Notes: a model not told the origin generated them from the sequence alone. 64,000 nucleotides of DNA from Cordylochernes scorpioides (GCA_030710605.1 CP092863.1:110540426-110604425), one strand, 5' to 3'; positions 11,214 to 22,424 are shown, counted from the stretch's first letter. Numbers and translations: made by a program.

Positions 11214-12840
11214 ATGGTTATATTTACTCTATGGGATACAAAGAAAATTAGCATGGTCCCTATGATACCACTTCGGCGGTACACCTACTACAATAGGAAG
11301 GATACAGAGAAGATTAGCATGGCCCTTGTGATAACAGTTCGGCGGTACAACTACTACAATAGGAAAGATACAGAGAAGATTAGTATGGTCCCTGTGATAC
11401 CAGTTCGGCGGTACAGTTACTACAATAGGAAGGATGCAGAGAAGATTAGCATGGTCCCTGTGATACCAGTTCGGCGGTACAACTACTACAATAGTAAAGA
11501 TACAGAGAAGATCAGCATGGTCCCTGTGATACCAGTTCGGCGGTACAACTACTACAATAGGAAGGATACAGAGAAGATTAGCATGGCCCCTGTGATACCA
11601 GTTCGGCGGTACAACTGCTACAATAGGAAGGATACAGAGAAGATTAGCACGGTCCCTGTGATACCAGTTCGGCGGTACAACTACTACAATAGGAAGGATA
11701 CAGAGAAGATTAGTATGTCCCTGTGATACCAGTTCGGCGGTACAACTACTACAATAGGAAGGATACAGAGAAGATTAGCATGGCCCCTGTGATACCAGTT
11801 CGGCGGTACAACTACTACAATAGGAAGGATACAGAGAAGATTAGCATGGTCCCTGTGATACCATTTCGGCGGTACAACTACTACAATAGGAAGGATACAG
11901 AGAAGATTAGTATGTTCCTGTGATACCAGTTCGGCGGTACAACTACTACAATAGGAAGGATACAGAGAAGATTAGCATGGTCCCTGTGATACCAGTTCGG
12001 CGGTACAACTACTACAATAGGAAGGATACAGAGAAGATTAGCATGGCCCCTGTTATACCAGTTCGGCGGTACAACTACCACAATAGCAAGGATACAGATA
12101 ATATTAGAATGGTCCTTGTGATACCAGTTCGGCGGTACAACTACCACAATAGGAAGGATACAGAGAATATTAGCATGGTCTCTGTGATACCAGTTCGGCG
12201 GTACAACTACTACAATAGGAAGGATACAGAGAAGATTAGCATGGTCCCTGTGATACCAGTTCGGCGGTACAACTACTACAATAGGAAGGATACAGAGAAG
12301 ATTAGCATGGCCCCTGTGATACCAGTTCGGCGGTACAACTACTACAATAGGAAGGATACAGAGAAGATTAGCACGGTCCCTGTGATACCAGTTCGGCGGT
12401 ACAACTACTACAATAGGAAGGATACAGAGATGATTAGCACGGTCCCTGTGATACCAGTTCGGCGGTACATTTACTACAATAAGAAGGATACAGAGAAGAT
12501 TAGCACGGTCCCTGTGATACCAGTTCGGCGGTACAACTACTACAATAGGAAGGATACAGAGAAGATTAGCACGGTCCCTGTGATACCAGTTCGGCGGTAC
12601 AACTACTACAATAGGAAGGATACAGAGATGATTAGCACGGTCCCTGTGATACCAGTTCGGCGGTACATTTACTACAATAAGAAGGATACAGAGAAGATTA
12701 GCACGGTCCCTGTGATACCAGTTCGGCGGTACAACTACTACAATAGGAAGGATACAGAGAAGATTAGCACGGTCCCTGTGATACCAGTTCGGCGGTACAA
12801 CTACCACAATAGGAAGGATACAGAGAAGATTAGCATGTAA
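11214..12840 (+). repeat. 66-bp satellite derived from U6 snRNA, ~25 copies
   Basis: Each 66-bp unit contains gatacagagaagattagcat followed by ggcccctg or ggtccctg. This is the U6 snRNA segment with the ACAGAGA box and AGC triad; 28 of 28 bases match in the best units. Upstream in the same unit, ttcggc through aggaag aligns without gaps to the U6 5' stem-loop side (22 of 29 by eye). So about 57 nt is colinear with U6, plus a 9-bp linker tgataccag. The downstream internal stem-loop and the 3' oligo-U are absent. Because 66 is a multiple of 3, long open frames occur on both strands (306 and 329 residues). They are repeat artefacts unless shown otherwise. The U6 comparison is from memory of the conserved snRNA. 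Confidence 0.88.
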
Positions 12841-13655
12841 TTCAAAGCAACCTTTACTTAAATATTTCAACCTACAAAAACAAACTTACCGTAAACCATT
12901 CAGCCTGCAGACTCTTACAAATCTCAAAATCCCTCAGGCAGCTTGGAAGCTATTCGAACATTTCCATCTTTATAGCCAAGCTATAGGCCGACAGACCGGT
13001 CGTATTCAATCAATACAGAGCGTTTATGGAAGCCAACTTTGTTTTACCGACAACGTTATCGTCCAGGGGGGCTGTTAAAGAGTTCCATTGGGTGTCAGAA
13101 TGGCCTGAAAGGACGGAGGAGGAGGGCAGCAAAAACACGCGCAGTGTCTCTTCGTTAATTTTGATCGTCTAGTAGGAATTTTACGATCGGCTTTTACGAT
13201 CCTATTGAGCTCCTCTGTTATCAGATCTCTCAGCAAGGCTTAGAACCCAATTGCAACGTTTTTCTCCTCCCCTTCTTGTTGTTACCTCAGTCCTCCGTTC
13301 ATAAACATTGTCCCCTATTGATCCCGTGGAAACAACGATTTCTCTTGGATGAAAATCTCTTTTACCTATGCCCTATTTGAATGATAGCCAATCAAATGAC
13401 TCGTGAAGTACATTTTAGTTGATATGTTTGTCTTGCTTATTCAACTCTTTTACTTCCAGATGTCTGTCCTGGTGTGGAACTAACACCTACTCACATATTC
13501 TCATACCCAGCAATTGCGACAGCCTCGCAGTAAATTGACATGGACCCAGAGTAGCAGCTTTACACACCCAAGATAGAGGACAATGCGAATGCTGTGATAG
13601 AGATGTATGGAGACATCTGAGGCTCTTCATTGGACACAACAACAACAATACAGCT
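12841..13655. other. Interval without recognised gene
   Basis: Base composition is closer to 45 % G+C than the surroundings, but no open frame, splice-framed exon or known repeat was recognised. It could be a unique intronic or regulatory sequence of the lim1 locus. Confidence 0.35.
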
Positions 13656-13659
13656 CAGA

Positions 13660-14300
13660 TAATAATTTGCATAGCGCTGAATGCATGTATATATGTTAGT
13701 ATGTATATAAGGTGTGGGTGTAAGCATCCTCACTACCAGTGTCTATTAAATATCAGTTAATAAAATTTGCATAGCTGTATGTATATGTGTGGAGGTATGT
13801 ATATAAGGTGTGGGTGTAAGCATCCTTATACTCGCAGTGTATATTAAATAGCAGTTAATATAATTTGCATAGCTCTAGATGTATATATGTATATATGTAA
13901 GCATGTATATATTGAGGGAGGGGGGTGTAAGCATTCTCACTCCCAGTGTTTATTAAATATAGCAGTTAATAAAATTTGCATATAGCTGTAAGCATATATA
14001 GATATATGTATATATGTAAGTATGTATATGCAGGGTGAGTGTGTAAGCATCCTTATACTCGTAGTTTTTATTAAATATAAGTTAATAAAATTTGCATAGC
14101 TGTATATATATATGGAAGTATGTATATATGGAAATATGTATATATGTAAGTATGTATATACAGGGTGGGTGTAAGCATCCTCACTACCAGTGTTTATTAA
14201 ATAGCAGTTAATAAAATTTGCATAGCTATATATATATGTGGGGGTATGTATATAAGGTGTGGGTATAAGCATCCTCACTCGCAGTGTTATAAAACGCCAA
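13660..14300. repeat. ~97-129-bp tandem repeat, 6 copies
   Basis: Units with aatttgcatagctgtatgta, a (tatg)n tract, gggtgtaagcatcctcactc and cagtgtttattaaata recur at about 13668, 13765, 13863, 13974, 14089 and 14218. Length differences come from the (TATG)n portion. A long minus-strand open frame here is repeat-derived. Confidence 0.8.
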
Positions 14301-14739
14301 TTTCTCTCGGACAATAAATCCACCTTATCATGGCTAGCGCCTTAGGACACCATTTCTCCTCGGAGACGAATAAAAGGTGGCGACGACAGAGAAAGAGGGG
14401 ACAGTTTTTTCCTTTTTTTTTCCCCAGAAGAAAAAAATTGAGCTTGATTGATAGCTATTCTGATAGATGGAATTATTCTCTCGGACTTTCAACGCCATTC
14501 CCTCCCACTTTTTTATATTTACTTTCTTTTAAAAAAATCACAACATATTTTCAAATCTAGTAGTAGCTTTTTCTGAAAATTTTAACTTTTTACTCGCTTC
14601 CTATTTACATATAATTTCGACCTTTATATGTAAATATAGATATTTTCGATTGTATCTGTAATGTGTGATATGTTTTAAAATTGGCAATATTTTTTAAATT
14701 AGAAAAAAGGTAAGGTGCTGTGTATGTGATATTAAAAAC
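14301..14739. other. Interval without recognised gene
   Basis: AT-rich. A 76-residue open frame at 14330-14560 is low-complexity and resembles no family. Confidence 0.35.
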
Positions 14740-14742
14740 AAA

Positions 14743-14900
14743 AAAGCATATCCTGACCACCCTCACATGTGCTTTTTAGATGGCAGAGCGCCATCTGGTG
14801 GAAGAGAAATTAACTAAACGTTGATTTAGCCTGTTGCCTGATATTTGACCAACCCAATTTCTTGATAAATCAAGAAAAGTCAACCACGAAACCTTTTTTA
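14743..14900 (+). mobile_element. Fragment of a small hammerhead element
   Basis: The block gcatatcctgaccac, atgtgctttttagatggc, gcgccatctggtgg, then ttgataaatcaagaaaag and ccacgaaac matches 50545-50700 in the same order and 16021-16205 in reverse. It is cut off where the ribozyme core should begin. Confidence 0.6.
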
Positions 14901-16020
14901 AATATCGCTTTCACTTTTTTTAAGATAGAAAGGGAAAGAGAGAGCATTTACAATTTTTTTTCTTTAAAATAAATAAATATAAATAAACGGAAATATATTT
15001 CACACGAGAGAGAGTGTCTATGAAAAAAAAATATTTTTCAAAAATCAATAAAAATCATCTAGTAAAAAGCAGTCATTTACACTATTAAGAAAAGCAATTT
15101 GGACACACAGGAGTTGGGTGATTCATATGATCGTAACTTGATCAATCACTATGAATATTTAGAAAAAAAAAATCCCATTTACCCTTCAAATTGGCTTATT
15201 AAACTAGAAAAAAAAAAAGCTATTAAAATATCGGTTTGAACATCGTAGAGAGAATCTCTCATAACGTACCTATTTATTTATTTATGCTATGAAATATATA
15301 TATATATATTTTTTTTTAAATCTAGACTCTTACTTATTTGCAACTAACCTTTCTGTGAGTCAATTATAAACTTATTTGACTGTTGACCACATTCATGTAC
15401 TTATTAAGTCGGTAATAGAATTTATTATGAGCTCGTATATATTACCTGTGTGCAATTTTTTCTATGAATAAAATATTTATTTTGAACTATTGACTAGGTT
15501 CCTTTTTTTTTTTTGCTCTCTTTTCTAATTTTCTACCTTTCATCAAAAATCATGTTAATATGAAAGTTTTTTTTTTTTTACTCCTCTAAATAAAATATAA
15601 GGATAAGGGAAAAAATTTTGTTAAATCTTATTTAATCCCTTTAAATAATGATTTTCTCATATTAAAGAAGCTCTGTAATATGTCTAAATTAGAATACGTC
15701 ATTTATTTTTAGTAAAAACCTTTTTTATTATTAAAATTGAATTTCGATTTTTTTTGTGAAATCTTTAATTATACTGTAAAATTTTAATAGAAATCTAGCT
15801 TATATAATATATAAGAGCTATATAATATATTTAGAAAACAAAAGATTATAATAATAGCTAATATATATTGCTTTTCTAATATGATCGTCTGATAACATTA
15901 TCGAAATCGCCATTTTTATTTTTATAATGCCTTTTTAGGAACTATCTTTTGGAATGGTATATGTGATAATTTTATACCAAAGCTATTTTTCTATTATAGT
16001 TAGAAGTGCTTGTGCTTTTT
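14901..16020. other. AT-rich interval, no gene
   Basis: Homopolymer-rich A/T sequence between two oppositely oriented hammerhead-element copies. No open frame or repeat array recognised. Confidence 0.4.
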
Positions 16021-16205
16021 AGCCTACTCCATGCTGACGAGCGCCAACAACGCGAAACGCGTTCGTGGATGGCTTTTCTCGATAAATAAAGAATTTGGGT
16101 TGGCAAAATATCACGGAGCAAATTAAATAAACATTTAATTTATTTTTGTTCCACTAGATGGCGCTATGCTATCTAAAAAGCACATATGCTTTCGGTCAGG
16201 ATATG
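16021..16205 (+). mobile_element. Small hammerhead-bearing element (retrozyme-like)
   Basis: About 185 bp. It begins with a complete hammerhead motif, continues through a ttctcgataaataaagaa segment and the block ccactagatggcgctatg, and ends ggtcaggatatgcc. The far end matches, in reverse, the copies at 14743 and 50545. It encodes no protein and has no tandem partner here. Size and ribozyme type fit metazoan retrozymes, which are thought to use Penelope-like reverse transcriptase. That parasitism is inferred. Confidence 0.6.
16028..16069 (+). ncRNA. Hammerhead ribozyme motif, all stems intact
   Basis: Core CTGACGA (16034-16040), stem II GCG/CGC with loop ccaacaa, and GAAA (16054-16057). A two-base-pair stem III (A-C with G-U) precedes the GUU cleavage triplet ending at 16063. 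Stem I pairs tccatg with cgtgga over six positions with one G-U wobble. It has the type I topology with minimal stem III known from Penelope-like elements and retrozymes. Confidence 0.75.
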
Positions 16206-16215
16206 CCTTCATATA

Positions 16216-16380
16216 CAGTTAAACCTGTCTATAGCGCCCCAAAATGGGACTTGGGACTCACCAAAATAGGGTGCTATAGACAGGTTACTTTTAATGTAAA
16301 TCGCATCGTACTACGTATTTAAAATCGGACGCTATAGAGAGGGAGGCGTTATTTAGAGGGGGCGCTATAGACAGGTTTAA

Positions 16381-16383
<3 letters not shown>
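16216..16383. mobile_element. Tigger/pogo-type MITE, 168 bp
   Basis: Starts cagttaaacctgtctatagc and ends with its inverse, gctatagacaggtttaactg, flanked by TA on both sides. The interior repeats the gctatag motif several times. CAGT-beginning termini with TA duplication fit pogo/Tigger-type non-autonomous elements. Confidence 0.75.
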
Positions 16384-16384
<1 letters not shown>

Positions 16385-16434
<50 letters not shown>

Positions 16435-16436
16435 GT
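16385..16436. repeat. (AT)n microsatellite
   Basis: About 50 bp of nearly pure TA dinucleotide directly abutting the MITE's right TA. Confidence 0.9.
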
Positions 16437-16860
16437 AGTAATGTAGTTGTTGTTGGATGAATGTAGTGTGGCATGTTGGTTGCAGTCGTGGTGGCCACAA
16501 TGTTTAGAGTGGGTTCAGGCGTGATTGGGATTACACAAAAGGACGAGACATGTTGGATGTCACCATAGAGATGGCGAGAGAGTAAGTGTAGCCGACACCG
16601 GTCAGGGGAGATCTGTCTAGAGGGGTCTGTCAATCCTCGTGTCTCAAAGCGGACTAATCTGTTTGAGTAAGAAAGGGCACACCTGGGAACCCAACTTGTT
16701 TTTTCGGGTCTTTTCCCTCTACTGGCGCCGGCTGTCACTCACTCGAAATTTTATTTCTGTTACCTTGGCAATTACACTATAACTATACGACACATGGGGA
16801 TATAGGTACATATTGGAATATATTACAACATATATATATATATATAAAGAGTTTAAAATA

Positions 16861-17060
16861 TGGTGAGTTCTTGTATCCCGAGCCGTGGCGGTGTAAATGT
16901 AGGCAGGCAGGGGGGGATCATGGTAGGACGGAGGGGGGGATTAGAGGCGTGCGTGAATCACGCGTCGGAATGACAGGAGCGTTATCGGGACTCTCGCAGG
17001 CTGTTATCTGGCCTGGCTAGCCTGACGTCACGGTGGGTGAGCCACGGAGGTCGTTATGTC
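16861..17060. other. GC-rich island, possible regulatory sequence
   Basis: Compositionally unlike its surroundings, with CpGs, two G-runs and a perfect CRE-type tgacgtca at 17023-17030. No open frame or splice-framed exon fits it. It lies in the presumed long intron upstream of the lim1 homeobox exon. Regulatory function is only inferred from composition and the CRE. Confidence 0.3.
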
Positions 17061-17080
17061 CCCAGGGGGATATCAGAATG

Positions 17081-17222
17081 CCTTCATTTACCCGCCAGTC
17101 ATACTCTCTGGACAGATCTATAGCGACCCACGACATCAAAATCTTATATATCCTTCATTTACCCGCCAGTCATACTCTCTGGACAGATCTATAGCGACCC
17201 ACGACATCAAAACCTTATATAT
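17081..17222. repeat. 71-bp direct duplication
   Basis: ccttcatttacccgccagtc and the following sequence through ccacgacatcaaaa occur at 17081 and again at 17152, virtually identical. A young two-copy duplication. Confidence 0.85.
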
Positions 17223-17227
17223 AGAGT

Positions 17228-18056
17228 TAAAATGCAATGTCCACTCATGGACCAAACTTGAGAAATTGGAATGTCTTTGATATCGCCGGTCGTTTAATTT
17301 TTTTTTTTTTTAAGGACACAGGAAATTTTGTTCATATTTAGTTATCTCATGTGTCTTCAATAAAGGTCACTGTAATATCTTTCAGTTATTGTCCGAATCC
17401 CGATATACATGCACACATACAAGGTACAACTTCCAATGAGTGTTTCTTTCAGAGTTATTGTAACAATCCCGATTTACATGCTAAAAGATCCAACTTCCTT
17501 AAGTTTGGTCCATGAGTGTATCTTTCAGATTTATTGTCTCAATCCCGATATACATGGTAAAAGGTACAACTTCCTTAAGTTTTGTCCATGAGTGTATCTT
17601 TCAGAGTTATTGTCTGAATCCCGATATACATGCTAAAAGGTACAACTTCCTTAAGTTTTGTCCATGAGTGTATCTTTCAGAGTTATTGTCTGAATCCCGA
17701 TATACATGCTAAAAGATACCAATTCCTTAAGTTTTGTCCATGAGTGTATCTTTCAGAGTTATTGTCTGAATCCCGATATACATGCTAAAAGGTACAACTT
17801 CCTTAAGTTTTGTCCATGAGTGTATCTTTCAGAGTTATTGTCTGAATCCCGATATACATGCTAAAAGGTACAACTTCCTTAAGTTTTGTCCATGAGTGTA
17901 TCTTTCAGAGTTATTGTCTGAATCCCGATATACATGCTAAAAGGTACAACTTCCTTAAGTTTTGTCCATGAGTGTATCTTTCAGAGTTATTGTCTGAATC
18001 CCGATATACATGCTAAAAGGTACCAATTCCTTAAGTTTTGTCCATGAGTGTATATT
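17228..18056 (-). mobile_element. Mariner-type MITE with 74-bp array, reverse orientation
   Basis: Reverse-complement form of the element at 9524-10470. The unique end is on the left (ccactcatggacc, gatatcgccggtcg, an A/T run, ttcaataaaggtcactgtaa). About nine units with tcccgatatacatgctaaaa and ccttaagttttgtccatgag follow. Confidence 0.8.
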
Positions 18057-18430
18057 GTGAACTAGAGCAATATTTTGTACTATAGATTACACTTAAGCGT
18101 GTTAGAATATCCTAAAGAAAATCTCAAAACCCCACATTTGCGTATAGTCTCTCTCGGCAGTGAAAAATATAAAAATGTTCAAACAGTTTACCGTTGTTTG
18201 AAAGTTTTAAATCTTTATATTACACATCTTTTATGTACGCTAATGTATTAATGTTTAATAATATGAAAACAGGTGTCGATCTAAAGGTAAAATTGGCATA
18301 TTTAAGACAATTCATCTATAGAAGAAGTAAAAATCTTTTGATTTCAAACCAAGAGCAGTTAGGGTTCTATAAATCCTTGATAACTTGTCAAAAAAGAAGC
18401 CATTTTGATCACAAAAAAAAAAGGACACTT

Positions 18431-18700
18431 GCGACACTAGGGACACTTGCGCTGACATACATGTATGCCTTTACATTTGTCTATGTATTTACAATAATTG
18501 TCTTATGTTGTCAAAAATATTCTTATGTTTTATGTTAAGATCAAAGCGCGCGCGCGCTATGTATATGAGATATTTTTCACTAATATTTAAAAATATTTAA
18601 ATATCAAGCAATTTATTATATAAAATTGTGGGTATAAACGCGTTTTGTAAGTATAACTTTTAAAAATAAAAATAAAAAACTTTTAATAAAAAGGTTTTTT
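18431..18700 (+). repeat. Dispersed repeat, copy 1 (empty-site copy)
   Basis: Contains gctgacatacatgtatgcct, ttgtcttatgttgtcaaaaa and aaattgtgggtataaacgcg, and ends in A/T tracts. The same sequence recurs at 21380-21830, where it is split by a SINE. At 18651-18657 this copy has an uninterrupted gtataac. Confidence 0.75.
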
Positions 18701-18879
18701 TTTTTTGGTTTCTAAAGGAAACTCTCCTAAGTCATATTATGACAAGTTGTCTGATTTGAGGGTGAAGTGATCTTTCTAATAAGGGCAGAATTATAAATAA
18801 AGATAACAATTGATCTTAGAAGAGTGAACACTCCCAATTCAAGACCCTGCACAAGGTTCTAACCATGTAAATATGTAAA

Positions 18880-18975
18880 TACAATGTAAGTGTGATGTAC
18901 ATATTATCTACTGTAAATATCATTACCTAGGTTGCTCTTTTTGAGCGGTACCTAGTAAAGTTACTTTAAACAGGT
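18880..18975 (+). repeat. Retroelement-type 3' hairpin end
   Basis: actgtaaatatcattaccta..aggt..ggtacctagtaaag is closely similar to the 3' part of the SINE at 21596-21778. A stem (aggt/acct) is followed by an AATAAA-like motif. Probably a fragment of the same SINE family. Confidence 0.5.
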
Positions 18976-19032
18976 AATGGAAGTGGCGACTTCCATATTG
19001 GAAAGATAGAACACAATGTGGTGTTGATATCG

Positions 19033-19084
19033 AATAGTTGATATTTATTCCGATAGATGGCGCAAGCCATCAGCAACTTTCAGA
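19033..19084 (+). repeat. Tail fragment of hammerhead element
   Basis: gaatagttgatatttattcc and gatagatggcgcaagccatc match the distal halves of the hammerhead elements at 27232-27400 and 60675-60835. The ribozyme half is absent. Confidence 0.6.
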
Positions 19085-19885
19085 AAACTTAGCCCTGCGG
19101 ATCAGGAGGCCACTGGATGATCGAGAAGTGATTTATCAACTCTAGAAACACAAACATATTTTCCATTACACAATAAATAATCATTCTTTTTTTTTTTGCA
19201 ATTCATTCATACAATATATGCAAAAGATACCCTCTACCATCGAAAAAAGAAGATATTTATAATAATTTATTTCAAATCCAATTCATATTACGTGTTACAA
19301 GTTAATTAGCAAACGGTTACGTGATGTAATGAAAGGTGAATCGTCTGCGTTTACTTGAACAAATCGCCATTTTGAAAAGGCGGGAAAAAAAGAAGCTCGA
19401 ATAGAAGCAATGGTATAATGAAGTTGGAATTTAGATGGGAAGTCCCAAAGCGGACTACACATAGTCCTATGGGACCACGTGATGAAGAGATCTCTTATTA
19501 ATGGCGGCTCTCTTGGGATTGGAGGGAGATTAACACATCATCGTCTGCCCCACTTCATCGTCTGCTCTAAAATTGATTCCGTTCATTTCTCTCCATTTTT
19601 TTTCTTTCTTTCATAATATTCATTAATAGTTTGCGATATTATTTATAAAATTAATGGTGATGATGATATTTTTAATTGATTAAGATTTTATACGATTTTT
19701 TAATATATTTACTTTTTTTTTCACTTAACACCGTAATGTTTTCTTTATATAGTTACACTAATAAAATGAGGGTTATGATGATAAATATATTTATATATTC
19801 ACTGATAAGGATTAAATAATTATTTTTCATTTATTTTTCTTCTATTCTTTAATATTATTAACTACAGTTACCCCTCTAAAATATA
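19085..19885. other. Unique interval, possible regulatory part 19370-19600
   Basis: No gene seen. Within it are cgccattttg (YY1-like), ggcgggaaaa (E2F-like), an E-box at ccacgtgatg and attaatggcgg. Such motif matches are weak evidence on their own. Confidence 0.25.
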
Positions 19886-20097
19886 TACACTCATGGACAA
19901 AACTTAAGGAAGTTGTACCTTTTAGCATGTATATCGGGATTGAGACAATAACTCTGAAAGATATTACAGTGACCTTTATTGAAGACACACGAGATAACCA
20001 AATGTGAACAAAATTGCCTCGGTATCCTAAAAAAAAAAAAAAGAAGTCCGGCGATTTCAAAGACTTTCAACTTCCTTAAGTTTTGTCTTTGAGTGGA
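19886..20097 (+). mobile_element. Short complete mariner-type MITE
   Basis: About 210 bp with inverted termini: cactcatggacaaaacttaa at the left and ttaagttttgtctttgagtg at the right, with TA on both sides. It has a single 74-bp-type unit rather than an array. It serves as the reference form for the expanded copies at 9524, 17228, 22590, 23774 and 35752. Confidence 0.8.
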
Positions 20098-20099
20098 TA

Positions 20100-21290
20100 T
20101 ATCTTTTAAACATTATTTTTTTATATTTAAGAAACAATTCGTGTTTCATTGAATCATAACATATCCAAAGATATATATATAGTCAAATATAATAAATTTA
20201 AATGTATATATATATAGAGAGAGTGTAGAGTATTAATTAACAAAAATAAATTTTATAAAATAAAAAGCATAATTTTTTAAAATAGTCTTTACGTTATATA
20301 TTAATAATGTAAATTTAAAAAATCGATATAAAGCAATTCATTGTTGTTTATTTTTCATTTTTTAAACGAAAATTCCCGCGCTTATTTCTATCGTTTGGTC
20401 TCTTAAAAAAAAAAAGTGTGTGGGAGGGAGGTGAAAAGAAAAATCAGAAAAAAATAATGAAAAGACTCGATACCTAACTTATAAGGCGGCAAAAGGAAAA
20501 AGAAGGTAAAAAAAAAAAACTTTTATTAAGCCCAAAATAGGTTGGTCATAATTTCAGTATAATTAACATGAAGGTACCAAACGAACACAGGAAAAAAAAA
20601 AAAAAGGCGGGAAAAAAAAAGTCGTCTGCCCCGATATTCTGCAGAAATTGATATTTTCCACGTCGACAATAAAGTAATAATAATAAAATTTTAGGCTACA
20701 CGTTTCCCTTAATTATAACTCTGTACCCCCCTCGCAGACGAAAAGCCCCGGCTCTATTAATTGCCAGACGAAGGTTGCTATTGGTTGGTTGTCATCACGT
20801 GATACCATTGTTCTGCCTTCCTATTGGTTGGGGGGGGGTGAAAGAAGACACTGGTGAGGGGAAATGTCAAAGCTATTCAAACATGGGGACGAGGCGTTAA
20901 CATGCGTCGGCTGCGTAGAATTATAGGCCGGTGTAGCAGAAGATTATAATCATTTGCTCCACCTGTGTGGTCATTTGGTCATCTGCTCTCTATAGTTGAG
21001 TCAATTACCGATCTTTTCTTCTTGAATTGATGCTTTTTTTTCCATCTTTCTTTCTTCTGCTTTTTTTATTTTTTATTTATATATATCCTACGTCTTTTGT
21101 TACCTTATGGTATGATGTAATATATATTAAAAAACATTTCTCTTTTGAGAATTAACAATCTATCTTTTGTTTTTGAAAAGTTTTTTTTTAAGATTAATAG
21201 CGTTTACAACATTTTTTTGTTTTAATTTGAAAACATTCTTATTTTTATTTTATTTAAATTTAAATAATACAAGATGATTATTATCTTACC
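20100..21290. other. Interval with CCAAT/E-box cluster, no gene
   Basis: AT-rich apart from about 20700-20990. That part has two direct ctattggttgg motifs 57 bp apart, a cacgtg E-box at 20796-20801, an attaattgcc homeodomain-type site and a G-run. It lies upstream of the lim1 homeobox exon in presumed intron. It is the best candidate cis-regulatory block in the window, but unproven. Confidence 0.3.
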
Positions 21291-21379
21291 CAATTGAGAG
21301 AATCTGTATGGGGCAAGTCCCTAATAAAGGCTTTTGTGTGTGGGTGTATTTCATTTCAATTAAAAGCGCTATGTCCCCG

Positions 21380-21830
21380 TAGAGACACTTGCTCTGTCAT
21401 ACATGTATGTCTTTACATCTGTCTATGTATTTATAATAATTGTCTTATGTTGTCAAAAATATTCTTATGGGTAGTGTTTTATGTTACGATCAAAGCTATG
21501 TATATGAGATTTTTTTCACTTATATTTAAAATATTTAAATATCAAGCAATTTATTATATAAAATTGTGGGTATAAACGCGTTTTGTGAGTATAACATTTA
21601 TACATATAAGTCGGTGGACGAGTGGGTAACACCCTCGATTCCCGACAGTCATGAACCAGGATTGAATCCCACGTTAACATTTTGTTTAATATGTGAATAA
21701 CCTTCACATTCATTGTTGTAAATATCATAAACTAGGTTGTTCTTGTTGAGAGGTACCTAATAAAGTGGTTTTGGAACCGTATAACTTTTAAAAATAAAAA
21801 AAAAAACTTTTAATAAAAAGCATTTTTTTT
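21380..21830 (+). repeat. Dispersed repeat, copy 2 (split by SINE)
   Basis: Matches 18431-18700 up to gtataac at 21589, and again from gtataac at 21779, with a 183-bp insert between. Confidence 0.8.
21596..21778 (+). mobile_element. 183-bp tRNA-derived SINE with 7-bp TSD
   Basis: Box A-like agtcggtggacgagtggg and box B-like ggattgaatcc mark a tRNA-derived head. The 3' part has the hairpin aggt..acctaataaag. It is flanked by gtataac at 21589-21595 and 21779-21785. The paralogous sequence at 18651 lacks the insert and has one gtataac, which defines the insertion exactly. Confidence 0.88.
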
Positions 21831-21929
21831 TTAAATCGAAAATAAATACAATTTGGTAAGATAACAGTAAAAACATAATACAAGGTTATACCAAAATTTC
21901 GTAAACACTTGGAAAAAAATTGAAATACC

Positions 21930-22155
21930 AATATTATTCGCCGTTATATATAATGTCTTTGTATTATATATAAAGTAATTGTATTATGTATTCGCGCCGT
22001 AATAATATTATTCGCCGTTATGTATAATGTCTTTGTATTATATATAAAGTAATTGTATTATGTATTCGCGCCGTAATAATATTATTCGCCGTTATGTATA
22101 ATGTCTTTGTATTATGTATAAAGTAATTGTATTATTATGTATTTGCTGTAATAAT
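21930..22155. repeat. ~74-bp tandem repeat, 3 copies
   Basis: attattcgccgttat, aatgtctttgtattat and aagtaattgtattatgtatt recur at about 21932, 22008 and 22081. The third copy is partly diverged. Confidence 0.85.
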
Positions 22156-22424
22156 ATTATTCGCTAAATAATAAGAAAAACAACGTTTTAAGGAAAAAAA
22201 CACACGAACTTTTGGGACTTTTTTGTATCCTGTTTAAAAGTGAATTCTGTGCTTCAGAATTTGTAAAAAGCCAATACATAAGTGTTCTGCTTTTCACTAC
22301 TTTTGCCAATAAAACATATGGCGAATTGTTTTTATAAGCAATATTCATGCGGAGAATTATTTTCAATTAATCACATAATATTTTGTTAAGTAATGAAATT
22401 TACTTTTTGGCCATTTGGTTGTAT

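Noticed and set aside
11881-12870. Long open frames on both strands (306 residues plus, 329 residues minus)
   Set aside because: They lie on the 66-bp U6-derived array. Unit length is a multiple of three and the unit lacks stops in these frames. The encoded 22-residue repeats match no known protein.
18194-18538. 114-residue open frame
   Set aside because: Low-complexity hydrophobic and Lys-rich reading that overlaps a dispersed repeat; no domain or splice context.
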